Below, piece by piece: positions 1 through 11,256 of a stretch of DNA of 64,000 nucleotides; position 1 is the stretch's first letter, and each line of letters starts with the position of its first letter. The stretch is taken from NCBI GenBank assembly GCA_039090855.1, contig CM076995.1, positions 119,486,270 through 119,550,269 of the forward strand. The letters run 5' to 3'. The DNA is from Macrothele yani. Taxonomy: Eukaryota > Arthropoda > Arachnida > Araneae > Macrothelidae. The translations under genes and the position numbers were made by a program. The notes beneath the pieces are model-generated. The model was not told the origin of the DNA. It saw nothing but the letters and a program-made list of their open reading frames with translations, and ran no database searches.

Positions 1-120
1 CGGCGCCAAGGAGCAACTCCTTCTAGAGAAGGAACAGAGGGCGTGGCCTGGCGCAGAAGGATAGGGGTGTGACAGAAGGATGTGGGGGGCGTGACATGTT
101 GGTGCTAGTGTGTAGGGTCG

Positions 121-650
121 ACGATGATGTGCTGCCCCCTAGCGGTGCTTCTTGGAACTTTATTATTATGTTATATCTTTGTTTTTGTGAGATGGCAACG
201 ACCGAGTGGGGAAAGGGCGTGACAGGTGGCGCTAGTGTGTAGGGTCGATGATGATGTGCTGCTCTAGCGGTGCTTCTTGGAACTTTATTATGTTAGATCT
301 TTGTTTTTGAGAGATGGCAACGACCGAGTGGGGGAAAGGGCGTGACAGGTGGCGCTAGTGTGTTGGGTCGATGCTGATGTGGTGCCCCCTAGCCGTGCTT
401 CTTGGAACTTTATTATTATGTTAGATCTTTGTTTTTGAAAGATGGCAACGACCGAGTGGGGTAAAGGGCGTGACAGGTGGCGCTGATGTGTTGGGTCGAT
501 GCTGATGTGGTGCCCCTAGCGGTGCTTCTTGGAACTTTATTATTACGTTGGACCTTTGTTTTTGAGGGATGGCAACGAACGAGTGGGGGAAAAGAGATGT
601 GTAAGCGATGTGCTGCACCCTAGCGGTGCTTTTTGGAACTTTTCTCGGGA
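121..650 (+). repeat. Outer tandem block of the left arm (about 117-133 bp units)
   Basis: The phrase TTGGAACTTTATTATTATG, or a close variant, recurs near 152, 269, 402 and 529, with a degenerate last unit near 631. Each unit also carries GATGGCAACGACCGAGTGGG and a CCCCTAGCGGTGCTTC segment, so it is more GC-rich than the rest of the arm. Units differ by short indels. Confidence 0.85.
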
Positions 651-1290
651 GATTTATTGGACTTTGACAAATTTTTAAGAAGTATTTCCAATATATTTTG
701 TTTCCTCGAATTTGTTTTATTAAGCTTATATTTTTTAGGAATTCCCTGAAGTGTTAGGAAATTTTATAGACATTGCATTATTTATTTATTTTTTTATTTT
801 CTCGAGAGATTTATTGGACTTTGTCAAATTTTTGAAGGAAGTTTTTTTGTCGTTTCCAATATTTTTTGTTTCCTCGAATTTGTTTTATTAAACTTATATT
901 TTTTAGGAATTCCCTGAAGTGTTAGGAATTTTTATAGACGTTGCATTATTTATTTATTTTTTTATTTTCTCGAGAGATTTATTGGACTTTGTCAAATTTT
1001 TGAAGGAAGTTTTTTTGTCGTTTCCAATATTTTTTGTTTCCTCGAATTTGTTTTATTAAACTTATAGTTTTAGAACTTCCGTGAGGTGTTAGGAATTTTC
1101 ATAGACACTGCATTATTTTTTTATTTTCTCGGGAGATTTATTGGACTTTGTCAAATTTTTGAAGGAAGTTTTTTGTCGTTTCCAATATTTTTTGTTTCCT
1201 CGAATTTTTTTATTAAACTTATATTTTTAGAACTCCGTGAGGTGTTAGGAATTTTTATAGACGTTGCATTATTTTTTTAATTCTTATATT
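646..1290 (+). repeat. Inner tandem block of the left arm (about 160 bp units)
   Basis: Four units start with CTCGAGAGATTTATTGGACT or the CTCGGGAG variant near 646, 801, 968 and 1128. Each continues through TTTCCTCGAATTTG, an AT-rich stretch, and a GTTAGGAATTTTTATAGACG segment. The repeats are AT-rich. Short open frames here (such as 1086-1280) arise from the repeat and are not treated as genes. Confidence 0.85.
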
Positions 1291-2005
1291 TGTCCTCCCT
1301 CCAATTTTAATTTAGACGAGGAAAGGCCTTTGTTTGAAAAGATTTCGTTCCTGTTGATTCATGTTCCGCTATCTTTTGTCCGCCATGTGTTTTGGGATGA
1401 CTCACAATTTTCTCTTTGTCTCAGACCATACCATTTTGTATGACACGTGTTTTGGGACGAGTGACTATGATGGGTGACGCATGTCGTGACGACAGACAAA
1501 ACCATGACATCAGCCAACGCGATTTCCTCCGCGGGGTCGGCGGTTGACGTCATTTGAGATTCTGTTAGACACATTAAGTTCCAAGACTAATTTTTTTCAA
1601 AAACTTGATCAGCAACGAATTTATTCCTTATTTTTTCCCCCTAATTTCCCATTTTATATTCATAATTTTTCAACGTAACGATTTTTTAAATTTTCTTTGA
1701 GGAGACTACACGCATTTTCAACGGGTGTTCCAACATAAAGACGTTTTCCAAAGTTTTATGCTGCAGACATAATCTTAAAACACGATTGTTTATTAACGTA
1801 TTTACGTGTTCATGACATTTTCTGTTACATTTTTTAACGTTGTACCTTTTTCCACCGTACAAAGCCACAATTTTTTATGCATAGTTAAAATGTTTATTTT
1901 TGTATTTTTTTGTATTTTTTTATTTCTTCATGATTATTTAGTGAAATGTACCTTTTAATGCATTATCTTAATCTTTTTGTTCTAAATGCTTGCGTACTCG
2001 TTAAA

Positions 2006-5000
2006 GTGAGAATGTGAACTTCTTTTTTGAAATGTTTAAAACAGTAACAGAATGAATCCAATTGTTCTAATGGTGAACTAGTGCTTTTTTGCTAGACTTT
2101 TCTTAAGGATATTTGGGAATTGTTATTGGAAAAGGGCCTGATGTTTTCCATTAGGCAACCAATCTGGGCGGAATTCCGACTGGTCTGAGAGCAATGCTTT
2201 ACAGTATTGAGTCAAAACCAGAATACACGGCTTAATTTCGAGGAGTTTGAAATGTTTCTAACTGACTCGCTTTATTATTTGAGTTGAAAAGAAGCGCTCT
2301 CACTGAAGACCCCTAGCCTGAAAAAACTAAACAGTCTGTGCTTTATAAAAATTTCTTTCCTTAGACATTTTTAGTACATCCAATTTCAACTTTCAGGAAC
2401 TTGCTGTGACTGTTTTTACTTCATTCCATTTCCAACTTTTTCGAAAACGAACTTCAACAGATTTTTACTCGTTTCGAAACAGTCTTTTTATGTATACTAG
2501 TTTTCCCATGTTATTCTATGGGAATTTCCCTGCTTTTAATGAAATGTGTTTTCTCAAAATTGTCTACTAAGAAAAATGAAGCGTTCCATTTTTAACTCTA
2601 GGAAAGAGTGAACTGTTCCGAAAATAAATACATTTAAGAAAGAGAAAAAAAAAAGAATGACACTTTTTATCAACTAAATTTTTTCAATATGGAATCCAAC
2701 GAACATTTTTACATATTTTCTTAGAATTTGTCTTTTTTCGTTTAGAAGTTACAACAGAATTTCCTTCTTGTACAGGAACTTTCAACATTTGTTTATTTTT
2801 AATGTACTTTTTGGGCAAATTTATGCTTTCCTGTGAAAGTTTTTCTCAAAGGACTCCATTAAGTTGATCTCAAGTCTTTGAAGTGAATGGGAAGAAAAAT
2901 AACATGTCTATGTGTTATGAGAAAATGAACGAATTTCCTTAAGATAGTGTGAAGTGAATTGAACATCAAGCAATAGTAAGATATTTTACTATCGTAATAT
3001 GTACATACATTTTGGGACAATATCTTCTAAAGTTGGAGGGGAAAATATATGAATTTAAAAAAAAACTTCGTTAGATTTACAAATAGAGTATTCGAAGTAG
3101 AAAGAGGGATGGAATGCTTTGAATATGAATTTCTTGTTTCAGTGAAGGGATTCTTATTCTGGATTTTTTTTTTAAAAGAGAAACTATCATTTTCAGAAAA
3201 TTTCTGGGGGAGTCGAACTTGGACATTTAACAAAATTATTGGATATATATTTAACAAAATTATTGGATATATAGGAATTTGTAGAAAGTTTATGGAATGA
3301 AACATGAAGAGAAAGAAATGGTTGAAATGGTTAACATTCAAGCTTCATCAATTTTTTTTTTTTGGGGGGTTCCTCATACAATCTGAGGAAATTTTACATT
3401 TTTGTGAGAACTCGTTTTTTTTTCAAAATCAACCCTTTAGAAGTTTTTAAGATAGAAAAAATATTGACTAAGGGAAATCTTAAGTAGTACAAATTCTGAA
3501 TTGTTGAAGCACTTTAAGTAAGAAAATATTTGTCTGAAGTAATTTTTCAATGTCTAAGCATTGACATCTGAGTATTCGTTCGTCCGAAATTGAATCTTGG
3601 GGAGGCTTGAGTTAAGAGCTTTTGAATTACGACACTAGCTTTCTACCTTCCTTGGAAACAGTGGACTAAATCAGGGTCTGCTTACATCCCTTCTAGTGGT
3701 TCACGACGGATCTCTTAAATGGTGAATGAACGGCAAAGTTCAAACGCTCTGTCCCATTGAGTCAGCTGTTTCAGATTTTTGTCATCTTAGACAGTTTAAG
3801 TTTGCTCAGAAAACTATGCTTTTGCGAGCTTGAGTTTGAATTCAAAGTTCAAAACCAGAATTTAGTTTAATCTCCCAAGCAAAGTGATTTCATGCCATAT
3901 GAGGTTTTCCTGTAAGCAGTAGACGCGTGAAAACAGTCGCAGGAGATTGTCAGTTTCCGACAGAAACAGGGGGAAATTCAAAGTTAATTTCTTGGGGAAA
4001 GCTCACACACTGGAGAGAGCGTAAAAACTCTCTTTTTTCATGTTTTAATGTAAACCTCGAGGAATTAGTATCTAACTATGAAAAGTAAGTTCTAAAGATT
4101 TAGGGGCATTTACACTAAAATCCTACAATGACTTTATTTGAAACAGGAAAGAATCGGCCTTGTAGACTAAAATACATCTGAAGATTTTAGATACATTTCT
4201 GTTCAAAAGTAAAGTCGAATGGGAAAATAAGAGTAATTAAATCGATAGGAAAAGATTGATAGTTTGAATCAGAAAAAACTTAGAAAAAAGAAGTCTCATA
4301 AAAATAAACCAAAGTTTGAAGAATCATACAACACTGAACAGAAGAGAAAATATAATAAGTACTATAAGGGGAATACGATATTTTCACTATGGGAGTTTGG
4401 AAACAACTGCTTTTCTGAACAATTAGTAAAACGTGAAAAAAATGTTTAGAGGAAGTACGGACTTAGTCGCTATGTCTCCAGAATGAAAGTTTTTTCTGCT
4501 GAGACAATGAATAAAAAATACGATGATGAAAACCTAATTAAAACGAAAAAAAGGTCAGTGAAACTAAACGTCTAAAGATAAAATGCAGCATGCACAGAAG
4601 TTAAAAATGAAGGCAGACACGGGAGAACTGGACATTAAGGGAATGAAATATACGCGAAGTTTTGAAACATCTCAATTTAAGCGAACTAAATGAGGGAAAG
4701 GAATGAGATTAGGGGAGTTCTTATTGACTTTGATGAGGTGAGTAAACAACAAAAATTTAGTTATACATGAAATAAATTTAAAAAATAGCTCGTTTAAGAA
4801 TATGATTTTTGGTGAAAGTATGAAATTTTAGTTGAAATATCATGATCAGCATTTCGAAAAGAAATAGATTGAGTCGATATGTAGGGAACAGAAGTAAGTA
4901 TTTCTTTATTTTCGCTATGGGGGTGGTGAGTTAGTAAAACGTAAAAAAATAATGTTCAGTGGAAGAACGGAATTACTCGCTTTGCCTCCAGAATGAATGT

Positions 5001-5980
5001 TTTTTTCGGACGAGACAAAACAATATACAGAAAATATGTCCCAAAGAATACAAATTTTATCGTAAGAAAAAAGGTTTCAGATTTCATGCCTTGACAATGA
5101 ATGCTTTCCTGTTGGGGCAGTCCACGAAAAGTATAGCAAACTAGGGAAGGATTAAAAAATGCGTATTTGACATACATGCAAGCTTTGAGAAATACTTTAA
5201 AGCAAGTTGGAAAATATGATATATAAGGAAACAAAAAACCTGATGATTTGCTACATCTAAAATAATCGTTTTGCTGAAATGAAATGAAATAGAATAGTCT
5301 AAATAAAAGGAGTCATAAGTTTGGCCAAGTAAGAAATAAATTACTGACATACTGAAAAGTTTTACTAAATTTCAAAAAAAGATTAAGTAAAATAGCGAAA
5401 ATTGGGAACCTATAATGATATGCTAAATAAAGTAAGAAAATATTGTTTCACCAGAATTTTAACTGTGAAAGACCTGTACAGTTCTTGAACACACGAGAAA
5501 ATAATATTGTAAAAGCGAAAGACTCAGAGTTAGCATGAAGTCTTTTCACGAAAAATTTGTCAGAGTCCAATAATTACTGCGAACAGGAACGAAATCGTTT
5601 CTAAAGAAGCATTTCCTCGTCTCATGATCTGGAATAAAATTGAATGAAGGAAAAAGAAAAGTTCCCCAGAAAACCGATATCAAGTCGTTAAGAAGCGTGT
5701 GTTGGTTTAAATCTGGAAAAAAAAGATACTGTTACGAACGAATGTTATGTATAGCTAGTTGCTATAGATCTGTATATTTCTTGCACAAACATGAAACAGC
5801 TATATAGAAAACCAGATTAAGTCATACATTAAAAGCAAGTAAGAAAAGTTGTTTGTATAAGTAACGGAAATAATAATGAAGAAACGTTTGCTTGTTTGAA
5901 TCAGAAAAAATAAAGCCTCGATAAAAGTAGTTGTTAGTTTGAAAAGTTAGAAAATAAAATAATGTTCGTACATCGAGAAG
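2006..5980. other. AT-rich interior of the foldback-like element, no recognised gene
   Basis: About 4 kb between the arms. It is rich in homopolymer A and T runs and has only short open frames, none with a recognisable domain. Decayed duplicates are present: 4370-4510 resembles 4905-5030 in direct orientation (shared phrase CCTCCAGAATGAA plus flanking matches), and 5555-5625 resembles the inner arm near 6636-6680 (shared CAGGAACGAAATC and TTTCCTCGTCT). If the element ever encoded a transposase here, its reading frame is no longer visible. Confidence 0.6.
4370..5030 (+). repeat. Diverged direct repeat pair inside the foldback interior
   Basis: Segment 4370-4510 and segment 4905-5030 share the same order of phrases: TTTTCACTATGGG versus TTTTCGCTATGGG, AGTAAAACGT, then CTCCAGAATGAA and GAGACAA. 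The spacing between copies is about 520-530 bp. The similarity is partial with many substitutions, so the duplication is old. Confidence 0.6.
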
Positions 5981-6714
5981 TTTAACGAGTACGCAAGCAT
6001 TTAGAACAAAAATATTAAGATAATGCATTAAAAGGTGCATTTCACTGAATAATCATGAAGAAATAAAAAAATACGAAAAAATAAAAAAATAAACATTTTA
6101 ACTATGCATAAGAAATTGTGGCTTTGTACGGTGGAAAAAGGTACAACGTTAAAAAATGTAACAGAAAATGTCATGAACACGTAAATACGTTAATAAACAA
6201 TCGTGTTTTAAGATTATGTCTGCAGCACAAAACTTTGGAAAACGTCTTTATGTTGGAACACCCGTTGAAAATGCGTGAAGTCTCCTCAAAGAAAATAAAA
6301 AAAAATCGTTCCATTGAAAAATTATGAATATAAAATGGGAAATTAGGGGAAAAAATAAGGAATAAATTCGTTGCAAAATGATCAAGTTTTTGAAAAAAAT
6401 TAGTCTTGCAATTTAATGTGTCTAACAGAATCTCAAATGACGTCAACCGCCGACCCCGCGGAGGAAATCGCGTTGGCTGATGTCATGGTTTTGTCTGCTA
6501 TCACGACATGCGTCACCCATCATAGTCACTCGTCCCAAAACACGTGTCATACAAAATGGTATGGTCTGAGACAAAGAGAAAATTGTGAGTCATCCCAAAA
6601 CACATGGCGGACAAAAGATAGCGGAACATGAATCAACAGGAACGAAATCTTTTCAAACAAAGGCCTTTCCTCGTCTAAATTAAAATTGGAGGGAGGACAA
6701 ATATAAGAATTAAA

Positions 6715-7190
6715 AAAATAATGCAACGTCTATAAAAATTCCTAACACCTCACGGAGTTCTAAAAATATAAGTTTAATAAAACAAATTCGAGGAAACAAA
6801 AAATATTGGAAACGACAAAAAACTTCCTTCAAAAATTTGACAAAGTCCAATAAATCTCTCGAGAAAATAAAAAAATAAAAAAATAAATAAAAAAACGTCT
6901 ATAAAAATTCCTAACACCTCAGGGAATTCCTAAAAAATATAAGTTTAATAAAACAAATTCGAGGAAACAAAACATATTGGAAAGACTTCTTAAAAATTTG
7001 TCAAAGTCCAATAAATCTCTCGAGAAAATAAAAAAAAAATAAATAAATAATGCAACGTCCATAAAAATTCCTAACACTTCAGGGAATTCCTAAAAAATAT
7101 AAGTTTAATAAAACAAATTCGAGGAAACAAAACATATCGGAAAGACTTCTTAAAAATTTGTCAAAGTCTAATAAATCTCCCGAGAAAAAC
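6715..7190 (-). repeat. Inner tandem block of the right arm (three units)
   Basis: Reverse-complement counterparts of the about 160-bp units, with CCAATAAATCTCTCGAGAAA or the CCCGAG variant near 6849, 7009 and 7170. There is one unit fewer than in the left arm. Confidence 0.8.
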
Positions 7191-7490
7191 ATAAAAGTTC
7201 CAAAAAGCACCGCTAGGGTGCAGCACATCGCGTACACATCTCCTTTCTCCCACTCGGTCGTTGCCATCCCTCAAAAACAAGGGTCCAACGTAATAATAAA
7301 GTTCCAAGAAGCACCGCTAGGGGCACCACATCAGCATCGACCCAACACACTAGCGTGACCTGTCACGCCCTCCCCCCTCGGTCGTTGCCATCTCTCAAAA
7401 ACAAAGATCTAACATAATAATAAAGTTCCAAGAAGCACCGCTAGGGGGCAGCACATCATCATCGACCCTACACACTAGCACGAACATGTC
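7190..7490 (-). repeat. Outer tandem block of the right arm (three units)
   Basis: The phrase AAGCACCGCTAGGG recurs near 7204, 7307 and 7430 within units that mirror the left outer block. There are two units fewer than on the left. The short frame at 7158-7358 reads through this repeat and is not supported as a gene. Confidence 0.8.
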
Positions 7491-7741
7491 ACGCCCCCAC
7501 ATCCTTCTGCCACACCCCTATCCTTCTGAGCCAGGCCACGCCCTCTGCTCCTTCTCTAGAAGGAGTTGCTCCTTGGCGCCGGATCGGTCCTTTTATACTA
7601 CTAACAAGTAAGTACAAGTGTAATACAGTTTGCGCAAAGTAAGGTATATTAAAATTTAATACGGTAAACTCTTAAGGGGGTGGACTGGGGCACCATTATG
7701 ACACTGGAAAGCAAGGGAGAAAGTATGTAATGGAAAGACCC

Positions 7742-7960
7742 TTTTTTTTTTTTTGATTGGAAGTTTAACGACCACCGTGAGCAACTCAATGGGCTATAAG
7801 CAGTCGCCCGTCCCTAATTTAGTCACTGGTTCCAGGGAAGGGAGAGAGCCAGTGCCGTAAGACAAACACAGCATCCATGCCTGACGGGATTCGAACCCAG
7901 ACCCCTTACGGAAGAATGATCATAGGCCAGCGCCTTAGACCACTGCGCCACCGGGGCGGC
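7742..7960 (-). repeat. tRNA-derived SINE, family 1, copy 1
   Basis: Read on the minus strand, the element starts GCCGCCCCGGTGGCGCAGTG (box A region), has a box B of the GGTTCGAATCCC type, and ends in a short A tail (plus-strand poly-T at 7743-7754). It is flanked by a perfect 10-bp duplication, GGAAAGACCC, at 7732-7741 and 7961-7970, the mark of LINE-assisted retroposition. It is non-coding, and the short frame overlapping it is not a gene. Related copies are at 11036-11256, 20557-20750 and, older, 22855-23215. Confidence 0.9.
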
Positions 7961-8039
7961 GGAAAGACCCTTCATTCCCAAAGAAAAAAAGAAATTCAAA
8001 AGTGTCTTCTTGATAAAATCTTGCTTTATTTTCGGAAAT

Positions 8040-8420
8040 GCTTGAGCCTATTTTGGCACATTGTCACGAACACGGAAAAACTGTTAACATGGCAAACATA
8101 CCCAACAGTGTTTCGAGACACTTCGATAAGCTGAAACCAGCAATTCGGAACAAAGGAAAGGGACCTTTGTCAAGAACTGTTCTGCACTAGAACAACAATC
8201 GTTCCCATAACGAGCGGTTGCAACCATGACGACAATTAAAAATCTCAAGTGGGATTCTTCCACATCCACCTCACCACCAAGCGATTTTCATCTCTTCCGT
8301 CTGCTTAAAGAAAGCATTACGTACTAGTAGTTGGCGATGATGAAGAGGTGAAGGCAGCTGTGAAGCTGAAACACCTCCGATGGGATCAAGAAGCAGTGTG
8401 TAAAGCTACACGGAGACCGC
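8040..8420 (+). pseudogene. Mariner transposase C-terminal relic
   Basis: In shifting frames the translation recalls the C-terminal catalytic half of mariner transposases. It includes a segment similar to LKPAIRNKGKGPLSRTVLH, then a histidine- and asparagine-rich remnant where DNARPH would be, and SDFHLFRLLKES, the conserved block around the last catalytic aspartate of DD34D enzymes. Stops and frameshifts interrupt all frames. No terminal inverted repeats were seen, so this is a truncated fossil. It lies between a SINE and a better preserved Tc1 copy and is unrelated to either. Confidence 0.6.
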
Positions 8421-8661
8421 AATGAAAAATAATATAATTATAGGGGCGTATAAATAATTCGTTTCAGGAGAGAGGCGATAAAAATGGCCACCAGAACAAA
8501 ATAGAAGTAAATGGAAAATAGAACAAATTAAAGCATTTTTTTTCAAATGCAAGTCCATATATTTTTATTAAATTAAAGCATTTTTTAATGTCACATTTTA
8601 ACAAAAAACAAAACACCTTGGGGGACCTGGTCCCCTCTAATTACGCACCTGCATGGTTATA

Positions 8662-9860
8662 CACTGAGTGACCACTTTATTATGACCATTTGACAGTTTT
8701 AAGCAAATTAGCTATGGCTGCGCGCTGTTACCGCCAGAGGGTGAAGCTGGTATAAAAAGGGAAAGCTTAGTGCTTGCGACAGTAGAAGAAGATTTTTGGT
8801 GGACGAGATGGGTAAAAAATGCGATTTGACGGACTTTCAACGTGGGATGATTGTAGGAGCTCGGAGCCATAGCGCGAGTATCGCCGAAACCGCCGCATTC
8901 GTGAAATGTTCCAGAGCAGCTGTTGTTAAAATGTTTAAAGACTGGACTGTCAGCCAAAAAACTGGGTCTCTACGTGCAACGTGTGGTCGTCATCGAGTAG
9001 TGACTGCTCGGGCGGAACGGAGAGTGTCCAGACTGATAACAGACAACAGAAGGGCAACAGGGCAGCAAATTACAGATCATCTTAATCAAGGATCCCTCAA
9101 ATGATCTCTGCACGCACTGCTCGCCGTACACCGCATCGGATGGGATATGGCAGCCGAATGCCTGTTCGAACACCTTTGCTGTCTGCAGTTAACAAGAGAA
9201 ACCCGTCTCCATTTCGCACAAGGATTGGGCAGTCGTTAATTGGAAACAAATTATGTGGTGCGATGAATCACGTTTTCAGTTGCACCATGCCAATGGCCGA
9301 GTGAGAATTTGGCGGAAATAGCACGAAAGCATGGACCCCAAATGCATTGCTACAACCCTTCAAGCTGGTGAAGGCAACGTTATGGTTTGGGGAATGTTTT
9401 CCTGGCATGCGTTGGGCCCTTTAATTCGTGTTGATCAACGTCTGACTGGCACATCATATCTAAACATCGTTGCGGACCAAGTGCATCCTGCCATGTGGAT
9501 GGTTTATCCCAATGGCGATGGCTACTTTCAACAAGATAATGCGTCCTGCCATAGTGCTCGTATTGTACAGGAACATGCCGGTGAGTTTACTTTGCTTCGG
9601 TGGCCCCCACAATCTCCAGATCTCAACCCCATTGAGAATTTGTGGGAGGAAGTTGAACGAGCCATCAGACAGCTGGATCCACAACCCTGCAATCTCACAC
9701 TCCTGGAAAGTGCTATTCATCCAGCATGGTCTCAGATTCCACAAACCACCTATCAACATCTCGTGGAGTCCATGCCACGAAGAATCGACGCAGTATTAAA
9801 GGCAAAAGGTGGCCCAACGAAGTACTGAGGGGGTGGTCATAATAAAGTGGCCACTCAGTG
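8662..9860 (+). mobile_element. Tc1-like element, 1.2 kb, with both ends
   Basis: The ends are imperfect inverted repeats of about 27 bp: CACTGAGTGACCACTTTATT at 8662 and its counterpart, with one mismatch, ending at 9860. Both are bordered by TA (8660-8661 and 9861-9862), the Tc1/mariner target duplication. The 1199-bp length is normal for the family. It carries one disabled transposase gene and lies only 29 bp upstream of the mariner that begins at 9890. Confidence 0.9.
8808..9828 (+). pseudogene. Tc1-like transposase, frameshifted
   Basis: The N-terminus (MGKKCDLTDFQRGMIVGARS) is a paired-like helix-turn-helix that would bind the terminal repeats. The C-terminal catalytic part, read from about 9331, contains FQQDNASCHSARIV and SPDLNPIENLWEE, the second Asp and the Glu of the DDE triad. 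The first triad Asp lies in a WCDESRF segment near 9250. The frame shifts near 9104 and again between 9200 and 9240, and a TAG interrupts near 9318. Between the second Asp and the Glu there are only 32 residues, four fewer than in the related copies at 12130 and 62190. The missing WFEE-like segment is an in-frame 12-base deletion next to the catalytic core. The copy is inactive. Confidence 0.88.
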
Positions 9861-11035
9861 TATAAGTTTCATTTTGTTTTTGGTATATACGAGGGCCATC
9901 CAGAAAGTAAGTACCGTTTGCGCATGTATTCGCTTTAGAGTCGCGGATGCGCAGTTGCTTTGCCCACTCAACCATTAGCCATGCCCTGACGCTATTTTGT
10001 GAAGTTGTGCTTATTTTAAAGGTTTGTGCTGTGCGTTAATAACGTTTAAGTTAATAGAACGCACCGTCCGGTCTGTCATAAGATTTTTGTGTGAGAGAAA
10101 TGTCAGACCCAGTGAGATTCATCGGCAAATTTGCGAAATTTATGGACAAAATGCCATGAGTTTAAGGACGACAGAGCGTTCATGACATTTATGGACAAAT
10201 GCGATGCTTAATGAAGGACGACAGAGCGTTCATGACAAATTGCACAGTGCCTTCTCTGGTCACGGAAGATTTGGTGGAGAGAGTGAATGAAAACACTAGG
10301 GAGAATCGACGCTTCACAATTTCTGATCTTTCAGAACATTTCCCTGAAGCTTCGAAATCATTAAAGAAAAACTTCAGTACCGCAAAGTGTGTGCACGATG
10401 GGTGCCAAAGATGTTAACGGAAGAGCACAAAACGAAGCGCATGGGATCTGCTTTGGAATTTCTGGGGCGGTATGCGGAGGAAGGCGATAAGTTTTTAAGC
10501 AGCATAGTGACGGAATATGAGACTTGGGTCTCTCACATCGCACCTGAACCGAAACATCAGTTTCTGCAATGGAAACAACAGATGATGTCAACGAGGAAGG
10601 TCACGTGCATTGTCTTTTGCGACAGGAAAGGAATTTTATTGGTGGAATTCCTGCCTAGGCAAGACAGTAAACATGGCTGTTTATTGTGAGACACTAAGAA
10701 AGTTGTGCGGTGCAATTCAAAACAAACGGCGCAGCATGCTGAACAAGGGAGTTGGTCTGCGTGACAATGCAAGGCCTCATGCCGCGAATGTGACGCAAAA
10801 CCTGGACACCAAATTTGGATCAGAGCTGCTGGTTCACCCTCCCTACAGCCCAGACTTGGAGCCCAGTGACTATTATTTGCTTCTCCACTTGAAACGATAT
10901 CTTGCCCGCCAGCGGTTCTATTACCTGAAGACAGTGGCGGCCCTAGCCCTTGCGAGGCCCCGGGTGATGGCTCTTCACGGAGTCCTTCGGAATCCCAATA
11001 ACCTCTTATACTGTATATACACTGAAGAGCAATTG

Positions 11036-11256
11036 GCCGCCCCGGTGGCGCAGTGGTCTAAGGCGTTGGCCTCTGATCATTCGTCCGTAAGGGGTCCGGG
11101 TTCGAATCCCGGTCAGGCATGGATGTTGTGCTTGTCTTACGGCACTGGCTCTCTCCCTTCCCTGGAACCAGTGACCTTAAATTAGGGACCGGCGACTGCT
11201 TTATAGCCCATTGAGTTGCTCACGGTGGTCGTTAAACCTCCAATCAAAAGAAAAAA
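11036..11256 (+). repeat. tRNA-derived SINE, family 1, copy 2
   Basis: It starts GCCGCCCCGGTGGCGCAGTG and has box B GGGTTCGAATCCCGG near 11098-11112, a tRNA-unrelated body ending CCTCCAATCAAAAG, and a short A-rich tail. A perfect 12-bp duplication, GAAGAGCAATTG, flanks it (11024-11035 and 11257-11268) and lies inside the left end of the Tc1. It is among the last arrivals in this nest. Confidence 0.92.

Larger units (their letters stand above)
1..2005 (+). repeat. Left inverted arm
   Basis: The reverse complement of this stretch matches 5981-7581. The inner boundary is around 2005, where TGCGTACTCGTTAAA is followed by unrelated sequence; the mirrored match on the right begins at 5981. This arm holds five units of the outer tandem block and four of the inner block. 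The right arm holds three of each, which accounts for nearly all of the roughly 400-bp length difference. The inner part (1290-2005) carries a CACGTG palindrome (1444-1449) and a TGACGTCA palindrome (1545-1552). A 71-codon frame (1359-1574, minus) and a 60-codon frame (1686-1868, minus) are both open in the other arm too. Confidence 0.85.
1..7581. mobile_element. Foldback-like element with long, modular inverted arms
   Basis: The first base of the window begins a sequence (starting CGGCGCCAAGGAGCAACTCC) whose reverse complement ends at 7581. The two arms stay alignable over their whole length, about 2005 bp on the left and 1601 bp on the right. Each arm has, from outside in, a short unique end, a tandem block of about 117-133 bp units, a tandem block of about 160 bp units, and a unique inner part. 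This resembles Drosophila foldback (FB) elements by architecture only. The interior shows no transposase, reverse transcriptase or polymerase that I recognise, so this may be a non-autonomous copy. The arm match starts exactly at base 1, so the true left end and any target-site duplication may lie outside the window. Confidence 0.75.
5981..7581 (-). repeat. Right inverted arm
   Basis: Inverted copy of 1-2005. The 71-codon frame recurs at 6416-6631 (plus) with two visible amino-acid differences, and the 60-codon frame recurs at 6118-6327, slightly extended. The TGACGTCA and CACGTG palindromes recur at 6438-6445 and 6541-6546. The high similarity of the unique inner parts suggests recent origin or arm-to-arm homogenisation. 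The sequence after 7581 (GGATCGGTCC...) is flanking DNA. Confidence 0.85.

Noticed and set aside
1086..1280. Open frame in the tandem block of the left arm
   Set aside because: It reads through repeat units and repeats its own sequence; not conserved in the other arm.
646..1290. CRISPR-like array
   Set aside because: Adjacent whole-unit tandem repeats, no short conserved repeats with unique spacers, and a eukaryotic context.
3027..3341. Overlapping opposing open frames (104 and 83 codons) inside the foldback interior
   Set aside because: AT-rich, no domain, and low-complexity residues (Phe, Asn, Lys) expected by chance.
7877..8134. Frame overlapping the SINE head, MPDGIRTQTPYGRM
   Set aside because: It is the antisense of the tRNA-like region of the SINE.
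11048..11115. Possible functional tRNA gene
   Set aside because: Boxes A and B are present but the sequence is repeated at several loci with a SINE body, tail and target duplication.
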